Part shown: positions 23,006 to 32,007 of the stretch, in pieces
Numbering within the stretch: the stretch's first letter is position 1
Layout: each line of letters begins with the position of its first letter
Assembly: GCA_963764315.1 (NCBI GenBank)
Contig: CAVXSB010000007.1
Span: 71,362-135,361 of the forward strand
Origin: DATLWN01 sp963764315
GTDB lineage: Bacteria > Pseudomonadota > Zetaproteobacteria > Mariprofundales > Mariprofundaceae
Length of the DNA: 64,000 nucleotides
Direction: 5' to 3'
Made by a program: the position numbers and the translations under genes
Notes under the pieces: model-generated
Database searches by the model: none
Told to the model about the DNA's origin: nothing
The model's input: the letters and a program-made list of their open reading frames with translations, nothing else

Positions 23006-23216
23006 CATACCTCCCAGCATGCTACGGCCGGGGAAATTAACAAGGCTGGGGCGATGCGGTCAACGTGGCCCCGTGTTACGGCGGCGAGTCTTGCGGCGCC
23101 AAGGCCAGGGGCTAGGCTAAGGCCAGGCATATGCAGACGGGGTGGCGAATGGGCTTGCGAGACTTCAATCCGGATCAGGTGATCGCGGCCGCGGCGACAA
23201 GGTCCCGGTAGCGTCG

Positions 23217-24995
23217 ATGCCGATCGAAACATCACGCATCCAGGCGGCAACGAGCCTGCCTGCAGCCCTGTTCACGGCTGCTGCCACCATCCCCGCCGAG
23301 CCTGCCCAATGGGTGCGCGCCGACGATGCCTACCATGCACTCAGCTATGGCCAGTTTGCCGACCGCATCCGGCGCGTGGCCACCGGCCTGTTGGCCGCCG
23401 GGGTGGGACCAGGGGACCGGGTGGTGGTGCTGATGGAGAACCGGCCGGAATGGGCGGTGGCGGATTATGCGGCGATGGCCATCGGTGCGGTGACGGTACC
23501 GCTGTATTGCTCCTACCGCCCGCAGGACATGCGCTATGTCATCGAGGATGTGGGGGCCAGGATCGTCATCGCCTCCGGCGGCAGCCTGCTGGCGCACGTG
23601 CTTCAGGCCGTGGAGGCCTGCCCGGATATGGAGGCGGTGTATGCGCTGGAGCCGCCCGAGGGGCATGCCCTGGTGCGATCGTTTGCCGAGCTGGAGGCAG
23701 GCGAGGTCGACATGGCGGCCATCGAGGGGCGGCTGGCCGGCATCGATCGGCACAGTCTGGCCACGATCGTCTACACCTCGGGTACGACGGCGCTGCCGAA
23801 GGGGGTCATGCTGTCGCATGGCAACCTGCTGGCCGTCGTCGAGGCGGCCTGCGGGGTCATCGATTTCCGGCCCGGCGAGATCATGCTGTCCTTCCTGCCC
23901 CTGGCACACAGCCTGGAGCGCCTGGCCGGGCATTTTCTCGTGTATTCGGCGGGGCTGTCCGTGGCCTTCGCCGAACGCCCGGACACGGTGGCCAAGAATC
24001 TGCCGGAGGCGCGCCCGTCGCTGCTGATCTCGGTGCCGCGCATGCTCGAGGTCGTGCGTGCGCGCATCCTTTCGCAGGTGGCCAAGCAGGCGGCCTGGCA
24101 GCGAGGCCTGTTTGCGGCCTACCTGGCCTGCGGCCAGGCGCGCTTCCGGAAGGATGCGACCCTGCCCCAGCGTCTGGTCCACGCCCTGCTGGATCCGCTG
24201 GTGGGCGTGAAGATTCGCCGTCGCTTCGGCGGTCGCCTGCGTCTGATGGTGTCCGGCGGGGCACCGCTGGGTGCGGAGGTCAACGCCTTCTTCGAGGGTA
24301 TCGGCATGCCCATCCTGCAGGGCTACGGCCTGACGGAATCGGCGCCGCTGATCAGCGTCAATCCGCCGGGCGACCGGCGCCTGGGTACGGTTGGGCTGCC
24401 GGTGGGGAACGTCGAGGTGCGCCTGGCCGGGGACGGGGAGATATTGGCGAAGGGCGCGAACATCATGCTCGGCTACTGGCGTCAGCCGGAGGCGACGGCT
24501 GCGGCCATCGTCGACGGCTGGTTGCATACGGGCGATATCGGGGAGATCGATGCGGACGGCTATCTGCGCATCACCGATCGCAAGAAGGACATCATCGTCA
24601 ATTCCGGCGGCGAGAACATCGCCCCCCAGCGCATCGAGTCGCTGCTGGTCGCCGACGACCTGATTGAGCAGGTCGTCGTGTTCGGCGACCATCGGCCATA
24701 CCTGGTCGCCATCGTCGTGCCGAATGCCGAGGCCTGCCGTGCCTGGGCCCGGGACGCGGGGTTACCGGTCTCGGATTGGCATGCGCTGGCGGCCTCGACA
24801 GTGCTGCGCAAGGAACTGCAGAACCGCAGCGCCGCCATCCTGAAGCCCTTGAACCCCTTCGAGCAGGTGAGGCGCATCCATGTGCGCGCCGAGCCGTTCA
24901 CCATCGAGTCCGGGCTGTTGACGCCGACGCTGAAGATCAAACGCCGACTGGTGTTCGGCATGCTCAGAGATGAGATCGAGGCCCTGTACCGATAG
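23217..24995 (+). CDS. Long-chain acyl-CoA synthetase (AMP-forming)
   Basis: A 592-residue adenylate-forming enzyme activating a fatty acid as acyl-AMP and then acyl-CoA. The P-loop IVYTSGTTALPKGVMLSHGN is near residue 185, GYGLTESAP near 370 and the hinge ITDRKKDIIVNSGGENIAP near 460. An upstream in-frame GTG at 23142 would add 25 residues, but ATG 23217 gives a more typical N-terminus. The C-terminal extension resembles the AAE/long-chain type. The natural acid substrate is not evident. Confidence 0.88.
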   Translation: MPIETSRIQAATSLPAALFTAAATIPAEPAQWVRADDAYHALSYGQFADRIRRVATGLLAAGVGPGDRVVVLMENRPEWAVADYAAMAIGAVTVPLYCSYRPQDMRYVIEDVGARIVIASGGSLLAHVLQAVEACPDMEAVYALEPPEGHALVRSFAELEAGEVDMAAIEGRLAGIDRHSLATIVYTSGTTALPKGVMLSHGNLLAVVEAACGVIDFRPGEIMLSFLPLAHSLERLAGHFLVYSAGLSVAFAERPDTVAKNLPEARPSLLISVPRMLEVVRARILSQVAKQAAWQRGLFAAYLACGQARFRKDATLPQRLVHALLDPLVGVKIRRRFGGRLRLMVSGGAPLGAEVNAFFEGIGMPILQGYGLTESAPLISVNPPGDRRLGTVGLPVGNVEVRLAGDGEILAKGANIMLGYWRQPEATAAAIVDGWLHTGDIGEIDADGYLRITDRKKDIIVNSGGENIAPQRIESLLVADDLIEQVVVFGDHRPYLVAIVVPNAEACRAWARDAGLPVSDWHALAASTVLRKELQNRSAAILKPLNPFEQVRRIHVRAEPFTIESGLLTPTLKIKRRLVFGMLRDEIEALYR

Positions 24996-25000
24996 ACATT

Positions 25001-25053
25001 GGCCGTGTTGATGCCATCGAAATTCATGTGAACAGGCCCTAAAAAACACGGCC
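25001..25053. repeat. 9-bp inverted repeat with 35-nt spacer
   Basis: GGCCGTGTT at 25001-25009 is exactly complementary to AACACGGCC at 25045-25053. An A6 run precedes the right arm, so read leftward the first arm is followed by T residues. It lies between the convergent acyl-CoA synthetase and yajQ genes and may be a terminator or the end of a small mobile or repetitive element. Confidence 0.45.
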
Positions 25054-25093
25054 TCGGAGCGTGATTCAGGGCGTCCTGCCCTCGGCCTTGATC

Positions 25094-25164
25094 GTTCCGC
25101 AAGAGCGCGGTCTTGCGGAACTCGCGGCTTCACGCCGTGAGCCGCCGCCCATCCGTGGGCGGCG
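25094..25164. repeat. Three abutting hairpins between convergent genes
   Basis: Three stems follow one another: 25094-25121 (11-bp perfect stem, 6-nt loop), 25121-25141 (8 bp including one G-T pair, 5-nt loop) and 25143-25164 (9-bp perfect stem, 4-nt loop). None has a long T tract. They may terminate both convergent transcripts, protect their 3' ends, or be a REP-like intergenic repeat. No coding signal is convincing in this 182-bp gap. Confidence 0.5.
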
Positions 25165-25177
25165 ATGTCGCCGGGCC

Positions 25178-25663
25178 TTAGTCCCTGAGGTTGATGAAGG
25201 CCAGCGGCCGGTCCGCCGGCAGGCCGCGGATCAGGGTCATGGCCGCCTGCAGGTCGTCCCGGTTCTTGCCGGTGATGCGTACCTGTTCCCCCTGGATGGC
25301 GGCCTGCACCTTCAGCTTGCTGTCCTTGATCTCGCGACTGATCTTTTTGGCCAGATCCTTGTCGATGCCCTGCTTGACGGTGATGGCCTGGCGCAGCATG
25401 TCGCCGCTGGCCCGCTCGGGGGTGGCGAAGTCCAGGCATTTCGGATCCAGACCCCTGCGTACGATACGCGCCTTCAACAGCTCATGTATGGCGCCAAGCT
25501 TGTACTCATCGTCGGCGACGACGGTGATGACGCTCTCGTGTCGCTCGATACTCGCCTTGCTGCCCTTGAAGTCGTAGCGGGCGGTGATTTCCTTCTTGAC
25601 CTGATTGACGGCGTTGTCGATCTCCTGCAGGTCGGTTTCCGATACCACATCGAAGCTCGGCAT
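25178..25663 (-). CDS. yajQ: YajQ-family nucleotide-binding protein
   Basis: A 161-residue protein starting MPSFDVVSETDLQEIDNAVN and containing ITARYDFKGSKASIE, hallmarks of YajQ/DUF520. The family has two ferredoxin-like folds, binds nucleotides or tRNA in vitro and in Xanthomonas acts as a c-di-GMP effector. The role here is not shown by context. GGGGGAA precedes the ATG. Confidence 0.94.
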   Translation of the reverse strand: MPSFDVVSETDLQEIDNAVNQVKKEITARYDFKGSKASIERHESVITVVADDEYKLGAIHELLKARIVRRGLDPKCLDFATPERASGDMLRQAITVKQGIDKDLAKKISREIKDSKLKVQAAIQGEQVRITGKNRDDLQAAMTLIRGLPADRPLAFINLRD

Positions 25664-25761
25664 GATCGTTCCCCCTTGTCGCTTTTCGTTGACATCGTGC
25701 AGCAGGAAGCTTTGACATTCAATGTGTTGGCGGCGATCATTCTTACAGACAAGGAGACCTC

Positions 25762-27069
25762 TTGCCGCAGGATTTCACCGATCGCAGAGAACAAGCCGAG
25801 ATCGCAGAGCCGCGGCCTGCACGCCGTCTGTTGCCCGCCCTGTCCATCCTCGGGCTGGGGCTGGGGGCGGTCGTCGCCGTGGTGCTGATGAGCGGCGGCG
25901 AGCAGGTCAGCGCCAGCGTATCGCCATACCGGCAGGAGTGGCTGGCCCCGGAGCCGGTGCATATGGCTCCGGCCAGCGAGGAGAAGCAGATCCGGCTGCG
26001 CTCCGGCCAGACCGCCATCGCCGCCCTGACCGCACTGGGGCTTTCCATGCCCGAGACCTACCTGGCTGTCGAGGCGGCGCGCAGTGCCTATGCCTTGAAG
26101 CAGGTGCATGCCGGGCATGCGATGACCCGCATCGACGATGCGGCCGGCATACACATCTATTACGACATCGATACCGGCCAGCGTTTGCGCCTGGATCGCG
26201 ATGCCGGCGGGCAGTGGCAGGCCGGCGTCGAGCCGCGTGCCCTGCAGAGCCGGGTGGCGATGGCCGAGGGAGAGATCGGCGACAGCTTCTTCGCCGCCGC
26301 TGAAAAGGCGGGCCTGGACGAGACGACGGCGATGAATCTGGTCGATATCTTCGCCTGGGATATCGATTTCGCCCGCGACATCCGTGCCGGCGACCGCTTC
26401 CGCGTACTCTACGAGGAGCATTACGACGAGCACGGGCGCCGGCTGGGCTCCACGATCCTGGCCGCCGAATTCCGCAATCAGGGCGAGAATCACCAGGCCG
26501 TGCGCTACCAGATCGCCCCTGGACGTTACGATTATTTCTCGCCCGACGGCCGAAGCCTGCGCAAGTCCTTCCTGAAAGCGCCGCTGAAGTACACGCGCAT
26601 CTCCTCGCGTTTTTCGCTGCATCGCATGCATCCGATCCTCGGCTACACCCGCGCCCACAAGGGCGTCGATTACGCGGCGCCGACCGGTACGCCGGTGCAT
26701 GCCGTCGGCGACGGCGTCATCGCCTATTGCGGCTGGCGCGGCGGTTATGGCCGTTTCATCCTGATCCGGCACACCGACGGCGTGCATGGGACCGCCTATG
26801 GGCATTTGTCGCGCTATGCGCGTGGCATCCATGCCGGGGCGCATGTGCGCCAGGGGCAGGTCATCGCCTACGTGGGCATGAGCGGCCTGGCCACTGGCCC
26901 GCATCTGCATTTCGAGTTCCGCATCCGCGGCGTACAGGTCAACCCGTTGACGGTGAAGCGGACCCCGGCCGATCCGGTGCCGCATGCCCGCATGGCGGCC
27001 TTCCGCCAGGCCGTGGCACCGCTGCTGGCCCGCATCGACGCGCCGCGGCCGCTGTTGGCCTGGAATTGA
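25762..27069 (+). CDS. M23-family peptidoglycan endopeptidase, membrane-anchored
   Basis: A 435-residue MepM-like protein. A cytoplasmic tail precedes one membrane anchor (about residues 27-45), then an OapA/LysM-like region and the catalytic M23 domain. Zinc ligands are visible in HKGVDYAAP (near 303), with the HxH motif in GPHLHFEF near 375. It likely cleaves cross-linked peptides in the periplasm. The start is TTG with AAGGAG at 7 nt. It precedes the kdsD-lpt block. Confidence 0.9.
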   Translation: MPQDFTDRREQAEIAEPRPARRLLPALSILGLGLGAVVAVVLMSGGEQVSASVSPYRQEWLAPEPVHMAPASEEKQIRLRSGQTAIAALTALGLSMPETYLAVEAARSAYALKQVHAGHAMTRIDDAAGIHIYYDIDTGQRLRLDRDAGGQWQAGVEPRALQSRVAMAEGEIGDSFFAAAEKAGLDETTAMNLVDIFAWDIDFARDIRAGDRFRVLYEEHYDEHGRRLGSTILAAEFRNQGENHQAVRYQIAPGRYDYFSPDGRSLRKSFLKAPLKYTRISSRFSLHRMHPILGYTRAHKGVDYAAPTGTPVHAVGDGVIAYCGWRGGYGRFILIRHTDGVHGTAYGHLSRYARGIHAGAHVRQGQVIAYVGMSGLATGPHLHFEFRIRGVQVNPLTVKRTPADPVPHARMAAFRQAVAPLLARIDAPRPLLAWN

Positions 27070-27123
27070 GTGCCGGGCACGCGGCCTTCGGGCCATACAT
27101 TAATCTTTGAATTAGGAACGGAT

Positions 27124-28113
27124 ATGACAGGCGACGGCATCGACGAGAAGCAGGCGGAGGCATGGCTGGCGCAGGCACGCCAGGTGATCGACATCGAGGC
27201 CGAGGGTCTGGGGCGGGTACGCGCCTCGCTGGATTCTGCCTTCGTACAGGCCGTGTCCTGCATCCTTGGCCACAGCGGGCGCCTGGTGGTGCTGGGTATG
27301 GGCAAGTCCGGCCTCATCGCCAAGAAGATTGCCGCCACCTTCGCCAGCACCGGCACGCCGGCCTTCTTCGTGCATGCCGCCGAGGCCAGGCACGGAGACC
27401 TGGGTATGATCACCCATGACGACGTGGTACTGGCGCTGTCGCACAGTGGCGAGACCGAGGAGGTATCGAGCCTGTTGCCGACGATCAAGCGCCTTGGTGC
27501 ATCATTGATCGCCATCACCGGCAACCCGGCATCGACCCTGGCCCGTTATGCCGACATCGTGTTGCCGGTGCCGGTACAGCAGGAGGCCTGCCCGATGAAT
27601 CTGGCCCCGACCGCATCGACGACGGCGGCCCTGGTGCTCGGCGATGCGCTGGCGGTGGTGACGCTGAAGCAGCGCGGCATCGACGAGCGCGATTTCGCGC
27701 GCGTGCACCCGGCCGGCAGCCTCGGCCGACGGTTGATGCGCGTGGCCGATGTCATGCACCAGGGCGGCGAACTGCCGATGGTCGGCCGCCATGCCAGCCT
27801 GCGCGAGGCCATCGTCACCATCAGCAGCCGCCGGCTGGGCATCACCGGCATCGCCGACGAGGGCCGCCTGATCGGCTGTCTGACCGACGGCGATCTGCGC
27901 CGCATCCTGCAGTCCGGACATGTCGACCTTGATGCGCCGGTGGCTACCGTCATGCATGCGGCGCCGCGCGTCATCGGCACCGATCGCCTGGCCAGCGAGG
28001 CGGTGCGCATGATGGAGGAGTACAAGATCACCGTGCTGTTCGTCGTCGACGGCGGCGGGGACGTCGTCGGCGCCGTGCACATGCACGACCTGCTGCATGC
28101 GGGGGTGGCATGA
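27124..28113 (+). CDS. kdsD: D-arabinose-5-phosphate isomerase
   Basis: A 329-residue KpsF/GutQ-type enzyme converting ribulose-5-phosphate to arabinose-5-phosphate, the first step toward KDO. An SIS domain (LVVLGMGKSGLIAKKIAAT; LSHSGETEE) is followed by HPAGSLGRRL and two CBS domains from about residue 205. ATG 27124 follows AGGAACGG; an earlier in-frame ATG at 27070 has no such site. It overlaps kdsC by 4 bp. Confidence 0.96.
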   Translation: MTGDGIDEKQAEAWLAQARQVIDIEAEGLGRVRASLDSAFVQAVSCILGHSGRLVVLGMGKSGLIAKKIAATFASTGTPAFFVHAAEARHGDLGMITHDDVVLALSHSGETEEVSSLLPTIKRLGASLIAITGNPASTLARYADIVLPVPVQQEACPMNLAPTASTTAALVLGDALAVVTLKQRGIDERDFARVHPAGSLGRRLMRVADVMHQGGELPMVGRHASLREAIVTISSRRLGITGIADEGRLIGCLTDGDLRRILQSGHVDLDAPVATVMHAAPRVIGTDRLASEAVRMMEEYKITVLFVVDGGGDVVGAVHMHDLLHAGVA

Positions 28114-28679
28114 GCACGGGATATGCCGATTTCCCGCTCGAACTTGCCCGCGGCGTACGCCTGCTGGTGCTCGATGTCGACGGCGTGCTGACCCGCGGCG
28201 CCATCCTCCTCGACGATGATGGCAAGGAGAGCAAGGGTTTCCATGTCCGCGACGGGCACGGCATCAAGATGCTGCAGCGCGCCGGCATCGGCGTCGGCAT
28301 CCTCACCGGCCGCACTTCCGGCGTCGTGGCGCACCGGGCGCGGGATCTCGGCATCAGCTGCGTCATCCAGGGCAGCCTGCGCAAGGCCGAGGGTCTGGAT
28401 GCGCTGTGCGCCATGGCGGGAATCCCACCCGATCAATGCGCCTATATGGGCGATGACGTCGTCGATTTGCCGGCGATGCGGCGCTGCCGGCTGGCGATGG
28501 CCCCACGTGATGCGCATCCGTCGGTGCTGGGCCTGGCGCAGTGGCGTGCGGGCTTCGATGGCGGTGCCGGCGCCGTGCGTCAGGCCTGCGAGGGGCTGAT
28601 CCTGGCGAATGATGCCTGGGCGCAGGTCGTGCAGGCCGCCTATGGCCTGGCCCCGGCGGATTGCGGCTGGCCCGCCTGA
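28110..28679 (+). CDS. kdsC: 3-deoxy-D-manno-octulosonate 8-phosphate phosphatase
   Basis: A 189-residue HAD phosphatase releasing KDO. The nucleophile motif LVLDVDGVLT is near residue 15, LTGRTS supplies motif II, and YMGDDVVDLPAM is motif IV. It is a tetramer-forming C0 HAD without a cap, consistent with the length. Coupled to kdsD by ATGA. Confidence 0.96.
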   Translation: MSTGYADFPLELARGVRLLVLDVDGVLTRGAILLDDDGKESKGFHVRDGHGIKMLQRAGIGVGILTGRTSGVVAHRARDLGISCVIQGSLRKAEGLDALCAMAGIPPDQCAYMGDDVVDLPAMRRCRLAMAPRDAHPSVLGLAQWRAGFDGGAGAVRQACEGLILANDAWAQVVQAAYGLAPADCGWPA

Positions 28680-28689
28680 GCGGTGGACG

Positions 28690-29265
28690 ATGAGTCCCCG
28701 TCTCTGGACTGCGGCCAAATGGGCCAGCCTGGCCGTATCCGTCGGCAGCATGGTGCTGGCGGTGATCCTGATAGCGTTCGGCGATCATGGGGCGCAGCTG
28801 CTGCAGGTCACGAGCCCGGTCGGTGGCACGAAGGTGGAAAAGCCGCTGATCATCGAGCGCAAGGGCGATCGCATCATCTGGCGCCTGAAGGCAGAGAAGG
28901 CCGAGCAGCAACTGAAGGGCGGGCTAAGGCTGACCCTGCCCACCCTCGAGCTATTCACCGATGCCGGGGAGAAGGTTACCATATCCGGGGTGTGGGCGAG
29001 TTTCGATCCGCTGCATCGCAACATCGTCTTTCATCAGCGGGTCGTGGCCTTATACCAGCAATGGCGATTGAGCTGTGATACGCTGGCCTATGTCAGCAGC
29101 AAGGACGAGGTCACCGTGCCGGGTCCGTTCGTGGCCATCGGCGACAAGATCACGATCAAGGGTGCTGGCCTGCGCGCCGACCGGCATTCCCAGCGCTTGT
29201 GGGTCGAGCATGGCGTCAATATCGTGGACCGGGGTTCGCATTTGTTAGGGGTACAGCAGCCATGA
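28690..29265 (+). CDS. lptC: LPS export protein LptC
   Basis: A 191-residue bitopic protein that passes LPS from LptB2FG to LptA. One membrane helix (about residues 9-29) precedes a periplasmic beta-jellyroll. Sequence similarity in this family is low; the assignment rests on the topology, length and the exact kdsC-lptC-lptA-lptB order. It overlaps lptA by 4 bp. Confidence 0.92.
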   Translation: MSPRLWTAAKWASLAVSVGSMVLAVILIAFGDHGAQLLQVTSPVGGTKVEKPLIIERKGDRIIWRLKAEKAEQQLKGGLRLTLPTLELFTDAGEKVTISGVWASFDPLHRNIVFHQRVVALYQQWRLSCDTLAYVSSKDEVTVPGPFVAIGDKITIKGAGLRADRHSQRLWVEHGVNIVDRGSHLLGVQQP

Positions 29266-29756
29266 TCAGGCTTTTGGGATGGGCTATGCTGGCCGCATGC
29301 TGGCTGTCCGGGTCGGCCTGGGCCGCCGAGGCCGTGCCGACCAATATCACCGCCGATACCATGATGCTGCAACAGGCGAAGCAAACGGCGGTATTTACCG
29401 GGCATGCCGTGTTGCTGCGCAAGGATTTCCAGCTCCATGCCGACCGCCTCGTCGTGCATTATGACCCGAAGAATAATGCCGAGCTGCGCGCCGCCGAGGC
29501 CTATGGGCATGTGAAAATCCACCATGGCCAGATGTATGGGACCTCGGACGAGGCGCGCTACAGCCAGAAAAACGCCAATATCATCCTGATCGGGCATGCC
29601 GTGTTGCAGGAACCGGGACGGACCGTGCACGGCGAGCGCATCGTGCATGATCTGATAAGGCACGACACGCAGGTCCAGCAGCAGCCCGGGGGACGGGTGC
29701 ACCTGCATCTGGATGGCGAGTCGAAGAAGGCTCCTGCCCCGAAGGGAAGGCCATGA
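29262..29756 (+). CDS. lptA: LPS transport periplasmic protein LptA
   Basis: A 164-residue periplasmic bridge protein with a signal peptide (about residues 1-22, ending AWA) and an OstA-like repeat domain with FTGHAVLLRKDFQLHADRL and ARYSQKNANIILIG. ATG 29262 overlaps the lptC stop, and ATGA joins it to lptB; a longer upstream frame has no signal peptide at its start and is rejected. Confidence 0.95.
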   Translation: MIRLLGWAMLAACWLSGSAWAAEAVPTNITADTMMLQQAKQTAVFTGHAVLLRKDFQLHADRLVVHYDPKNNAELRAAEAYGHVKIHHGQMYGTSDEARYSQKNANIILIGHAVLQEPGRTVHGERIVHDLIRHDTQVQQQPGGRVHLHLDGESKKAPAPKGRP

Positions 29757-30487
29757 GCGCGGCCGACCATCACCTGTCCGCCCAGGGCATCGGCAAGAGC
29801 TACCGGAGCAAGGCCGTGGTGCAGGGCGTGGACCTGGACGTCTATTCCGGAGAATGCGTCGGGCTGCTCGGGCCCAACGGCGCCGGCAAGACGACGAGCT
29901 TCTACATGGTCTGCGGTCTGGTGCCTGCCGACGACGGCCGGGTCAGCCTCGATGGCGAGGACATCACCGGGCTGCCGATGCATCTGCGCGCCCGCCGCGG
30001 CATCGGCTATCTGCCGCAGGAGGCGAGCATCTTCCGCCGCCTGACGGTGCGCGAGAATCTGCTGGCGATCTTCGAAACCCTGGATCTGCCGGACATCCAG
30101 GTCGAGGAGGAGCTGGAGGCGCTGCTGGTCGAGCTCGGCATCGAGGGCGTACAGCATCAGAAGGCCTACACGCTGTCCGGTGGCCAGCGCCGCCGCACCG
30201 AGATCGCGCGCGCCCTGGTGACCAAGCCGCGCTTCCTGCTGCTGGACGAGCCCTTCGCCGGCGTCGACCCCATCGCGGTGGAGGATATCCAGGCCATCAT
30301 CGCCGAGCTGCGCACCAAGGGCATCGGCATCCTGATCACCGACCACAATGTGCGCGACACGCTGTCGATCTGCGATCGCGCCTATCTGATGAATGCCGGC
30401 GAGATCCTGGTGCAGGGCACGCCCGACGAGATCACCAGCCATCCGGATGCACGCCGCCTGTATTTCGGCGAACGCTTCAATATGTGA
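29753..30487 (+). CDS. lptB: LPS export ABC transporter ATPase LptB
   Basis: A 244-residue ATPase driving LPS extraction from the inner membrane with LptFG. Walker A GPNGAGKTTS is at residues 40-49, the signature LSGGQRRRTEIARAL near 142 and Walker B LLLDEPFAGVDPIAVED near 162, the last being very characteristic of LptB. rpoN, the usual next gene, is absent here; ubiX follows. Confidence 0.97.
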   Translation: MSAADHHLSAQGIGKSYRSKAVVQGVDLDVYSGECVGLLGPNGAGKTTSFYMVCGLVPADDGRVSLDGEDITGLPMHLRARRGIGYLPQEASIFRRLTVRENLLAIFETLDLPDIQVEEELEALLVELGIEGVQHQKAYTLSGGQRRRTEIARALVTKPRFLLLDEPFAGVDPIAVEDIQAIIAELRTKGIGILITDHNVRDTLSICDRAYLMNAGEILVQGTPDEITSHPDARRLYFGERFNM

Positions 30488-30532
30488 TCACCGGGCTTTG
30501 ACGGCGGCGCACAAAAAGGCTCCAATACCTGC

Positions 30533-31144
30533 ATGTCCATTTCCGACAAGCAACTGACCCTGGCGATCACCGGCGCCTCCGGCGCCGCATACGGTCTGCG
30601 CCTGATGCAGCGTCTGGCCATGGCGGGCGCAGGCCTGCATGTGCTGATCTCCGAGGCCGCGCGCGTAGTGCTCGATCAGGAACAGGACCTGCTGCTGCCG
30701 GAGGAACCGGAGGAGCAGAGCCTCGCCCTGGCCCGACATCTGGGCCTGGCCGGGAATGATCTGCGCTGTTATGCCCTGGATGACTGGTTTGCACCCTGTG
30801 CCTCGGGCTCCGCCGGTATCCGCGATATGGTGGTCATCCCCTGCTCGATGGGCACGCTGGCACGCATCGCCACCGGCACCTCGGACAACCTGATCGAGCG
30901 CGCCGCCGACGTGGTGTTGAAGGAACGCGGGCGACTGGTGCTGGTGCCCAGGGAGACACCGCTGTCCAGTATCCATCTCGAGCATATGCTGGCGCTGTCC
31001 CGGCTCGGCGTGCATATGATCCCCGCCATGCCGGGCTTCTATCATCGCCCCGGCAGCATCGAGGAGCTGGTGGACTTTGTCGTGGATCGGGTCATCGATC
31101 ATCTTGGCTACGCCGACGAGGGCATCCGCCGATGGGGCGACTGA
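30533..31144 (+). CDS. ubiX: Flavin prenyltransferase
   Basis: A 203-residue flavoprotein making the prenylated FMN cofactor of UbiD decarboxylase, needed for ubiquinone. The N-terminal LAITGASGAAYGLRL loop, the PCSMGTLARIATGTSDNLIERAAD block split by the family, and the RETPLSSIHLEHML region are typical. It overlaps the next lipoprotein gene by 13 bp. The nearby ubiK supports a quinone link. Confidence 0.95.
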   Translation: MSISDKQLTLAITGASGAAYGLRLMQRLAMAGAGLHVLISEAARVVLDQEQDLLLPEEPEEQSLALARHLGLAGNDLRCYALDDWFAPCASGSAGIRDMVVIPCSMGTLARIATGTSDNLIERAADVVLKERGRLVLVPRETPLSSIHLEHMLALSRLGVHMIPAMPGFYHRPGSIEELVDFVVDRVIDHLGYADEGIRRWGD

Positions 31145-31725
31145 CGCCGCTTTTGCTGGCGGTGACGCTGTCGGGTTGTGCGACCGTGACGACGGTGGCG
31201 GCCATCCCGAGCGTGCTGGTCGACGGCGTCGTCGGCATGTTCCAGGGCCGGGAGCGCAGCATGCCGGTGGATATGCACACGGCGCTGGTGGCGACTCAGC
31301 AGGGGCTGCGCGCCACGCGCCTGGACGTAGACGTACTGGAGCCGGTCAAGGGGGGATACGATATCGCCTTCGGCAACGACCGGCTGGACGGGCGGCTGCA
31401 GCTGACGCCGCAGACGCCGATGCTGACGACGTTGGATATCACGGTCCGCCATGGTTTCAGGCGCAACGAGTCGGTGGAGAAGACGCTGCTGGACGAGATC
31501 CAAACGATCTCCGCGCATGTGTCTCAGCGGCAGTCCTTCGATTTTGCGCACTACGGGGATATCCGCGCCGAGCCGGATTCCAAGGCCAAGCGCATCGGCT
31601 GGTTCCGGTATCGTGCTAAGCTGGAGGTCAAGACCTCACGCGCCAGCGGCTGGCTCAGCATCAAGATGCCCTCCGGCATCCAGGGTTTCTTGCAAGGCAA
31701 ACTGCCGTCGCGCGGCGACACATAA
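31132..31725 (+). CDS. Predicted lipoprotein, DUF3568-like
   Basis: A 197-residue protein with a lipoprotein signal (lipobox TLSGC, Cys at about residue 17), followed by a small mixed alpha/beta domain. It resembles DUF3568-type small lipoproteins, but the match is judged by eye. It lies between ubiX and ubiK, overlapping the former, so it is probably expressed with them. Function unknown. Confidence 0.7.
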   Translation: MGRLTPLLLAVTLSGCATVTTVAAIPSVLVDGVVGMFQGRERSMPVDMHTALVATQQGLRATRLDVDVLEPVKGGYDIAFGNDRLDGRLQLTPQTPMLTTLDITVRHGFRRNESVEKTLLDEIQTISAHVSQRQSFDFAHYGDIRAEPDSKAKRIGWFRYRAKLEVKTSRASGWLSIKMPSGIQGFLQGKLPSRGDT

Positions 31726-31739
31726 TTCGGGAGGTGGAT

Positions 31740-32003
31740 ATGGCTGTGGATCAGGCAATGCTGGACGATATCGCCGGCAAGATCGCCGGCGGCTTGCGCA
31801 TGCTGGGCGGCTTCAAGCATGAGGCGGAGTCCCAGGTGCGTACCATCGTCGAGGGCGCCTTCGCGCATTTCGATGTGGTGACCAACGAGCGCATGCAGGT
31901 GCAGGAGGCACTGCTGTCCAAGGCGCGCGAGGATATGAGTATGCTCGAGGCCCGGATCAAGGCGCTGGAAGCGAGGATCAAGGACCTCGAGTCCGGCGGC
32001 TAA
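31740..32003 (+). CDS. ubiK: Ubiquinone biosynthesis accessory factor UbiK
   Basis: An 87-residue BMFP-type protein: an amphipathic N-terminal part and a C-terminal coiled coil (LEARIKALEARIKDLES). In E. coli UbiK supports aerobic ubiquinone synthesis with UbiJ. ATG 31740 with GGGAGG at 5 nt is better than the GTG two codons earlier. It precedes comM, a common pairing. Confidence 0.9.
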   Translation: MAVDQAMLDDIAGKIAGGLRMLGGFKHEAESQVRTIVEGAFAHFDVVTNERMQVQEALLSKAREDMSMLEARIKALEARIKDLESGG

Positions 32004-32007
32004 GGAC

